From Blastopirellula marina DSM 3645 (lineage in GTDB: Bacteria > Planctomycetota > Planctomycetia > Pirellulales > Pirellulaceae), in the NCBI RefSeq assembly GCF_000153105.1, contig NZ_CH672377.1, positions 1,126,724-1,190,723 on the forward strand: a DNA stretch of 64,000 nt. Direction: 5' to 3'. The notes below the pieces were generated by a model. It had not been told where the DNA came from. It was given only the letters and a program-made list of their open reading frames with translations, and ran no database searches. Shown here in pieces: positions 63,475 through 64,000 of this stretch. The translations under genes and the position numbers were made by a program. The stretch's first letter is position 1. Each line of letters opens with the position of its first letter.

Positions 63475-64000
<526 letters not shown>

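Overview
This window reads as a chromosomal segment of a planctomycete, probably Pirellulaceae (Blastopirellula/Bremerella-like). The evidence is: several DUF1559 pseudopilin-like proteins, TIGR03067, DUF1207 and DUF6807 proteins, 3-keto-disaccharide hydrolase-like and GH76 enzymes, a planctomycete-type cytochrome c (CxxCH) domain fused to a sulfatase-modifying-factor domain, Tat-exported Gfo/Idh/MocA oxidoreductase, EF-hand proteins, moderate GC and many non-ATG starts. No prophage, transposase or CRISPR array was seen. The genus is inference from gene content only.

Layout. 0-2.2 kb: the N-terminus of an FAD oxidoreductase (LhgO-like) translationally coupled to an MTH1187 thiamine-binding protein, then a DUF1207 protein and a lipoprotein. 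2.4-5.7 kb: three tandem DUF1559 paralogues. 5.7-9.2 kb: a leftward NUDIX / EF-hand / intradiol dioxygenase / esterase-EF-hand group. 9.4-11.6 kb: DUF2239 gene behind a 26-bp perfect palindrome, convergent with a DEAD-box helicase. 12.2-19.9 kb: a 54-aa small membrane protein plus TauE/SafE exporter, IlvA, aldo/keto reductase, DUF421, HXXEE, a Y-family polymerase behind an SOS-like box, and a solute-binding lipoprotein. 20-28 kb: secreted hydrolases (beta-helix protein, two SGNH enzymes, two alpha/beta hydrolases, GH76) that look like a carbohydrate or ester utilisation neighbourhood. 28-37.5 kb: fatty-acid desaturase, DUF1254 lipoprotein, cytochrome/FGE-like protein with a downstream Gfo/Idh/MocA oxidoreductase, a DUF1559 fusion, a TIGR03067 protein.

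37.5-44 kb: a decayed four-helix-bundle gene, tRNA-Pro(UGG), parB-parA with three parS sites, DUF1015, ahcY with a structured leader, and trpF. 44-51.7 kb: exopolysaccharide-type genes (Wzz/GumC-like chain-length protein, ExeA-like ATPase, a coiled-coil protein with a degenerate BY-kinase domain, a nucleotide-sugar epimerase, MFS transporter, polyprenol-phosphate glycosyltransferase). 51.9-60 kb: pfkA, a DnaB-N/RecA-like ATPase gene bracketed by two copies of a palindromic repeat, a membrane protein, DUF6807 and keto-disaccharide hydrolase-like genes, and acsA. 60-63 kb: an orphan N6-adenine methyltransferase coupled to a membrane-anchored protein with an internal duplication. 63.1-64 kb: rRNA terminator, 5S rRNA and the 3' part of 23S rRNA, all on the minus strand.

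The most unusual items are the repeat-bracketed ATPase gene, the BY-kinase-like protein lacking the P-loop lysine, the palindrome in front of DUF2239, the multiply damaged four-helix-bundle gene, the GAAC-N4-GTTC operator on the polymerase promoter, and the methyltransferase operon.
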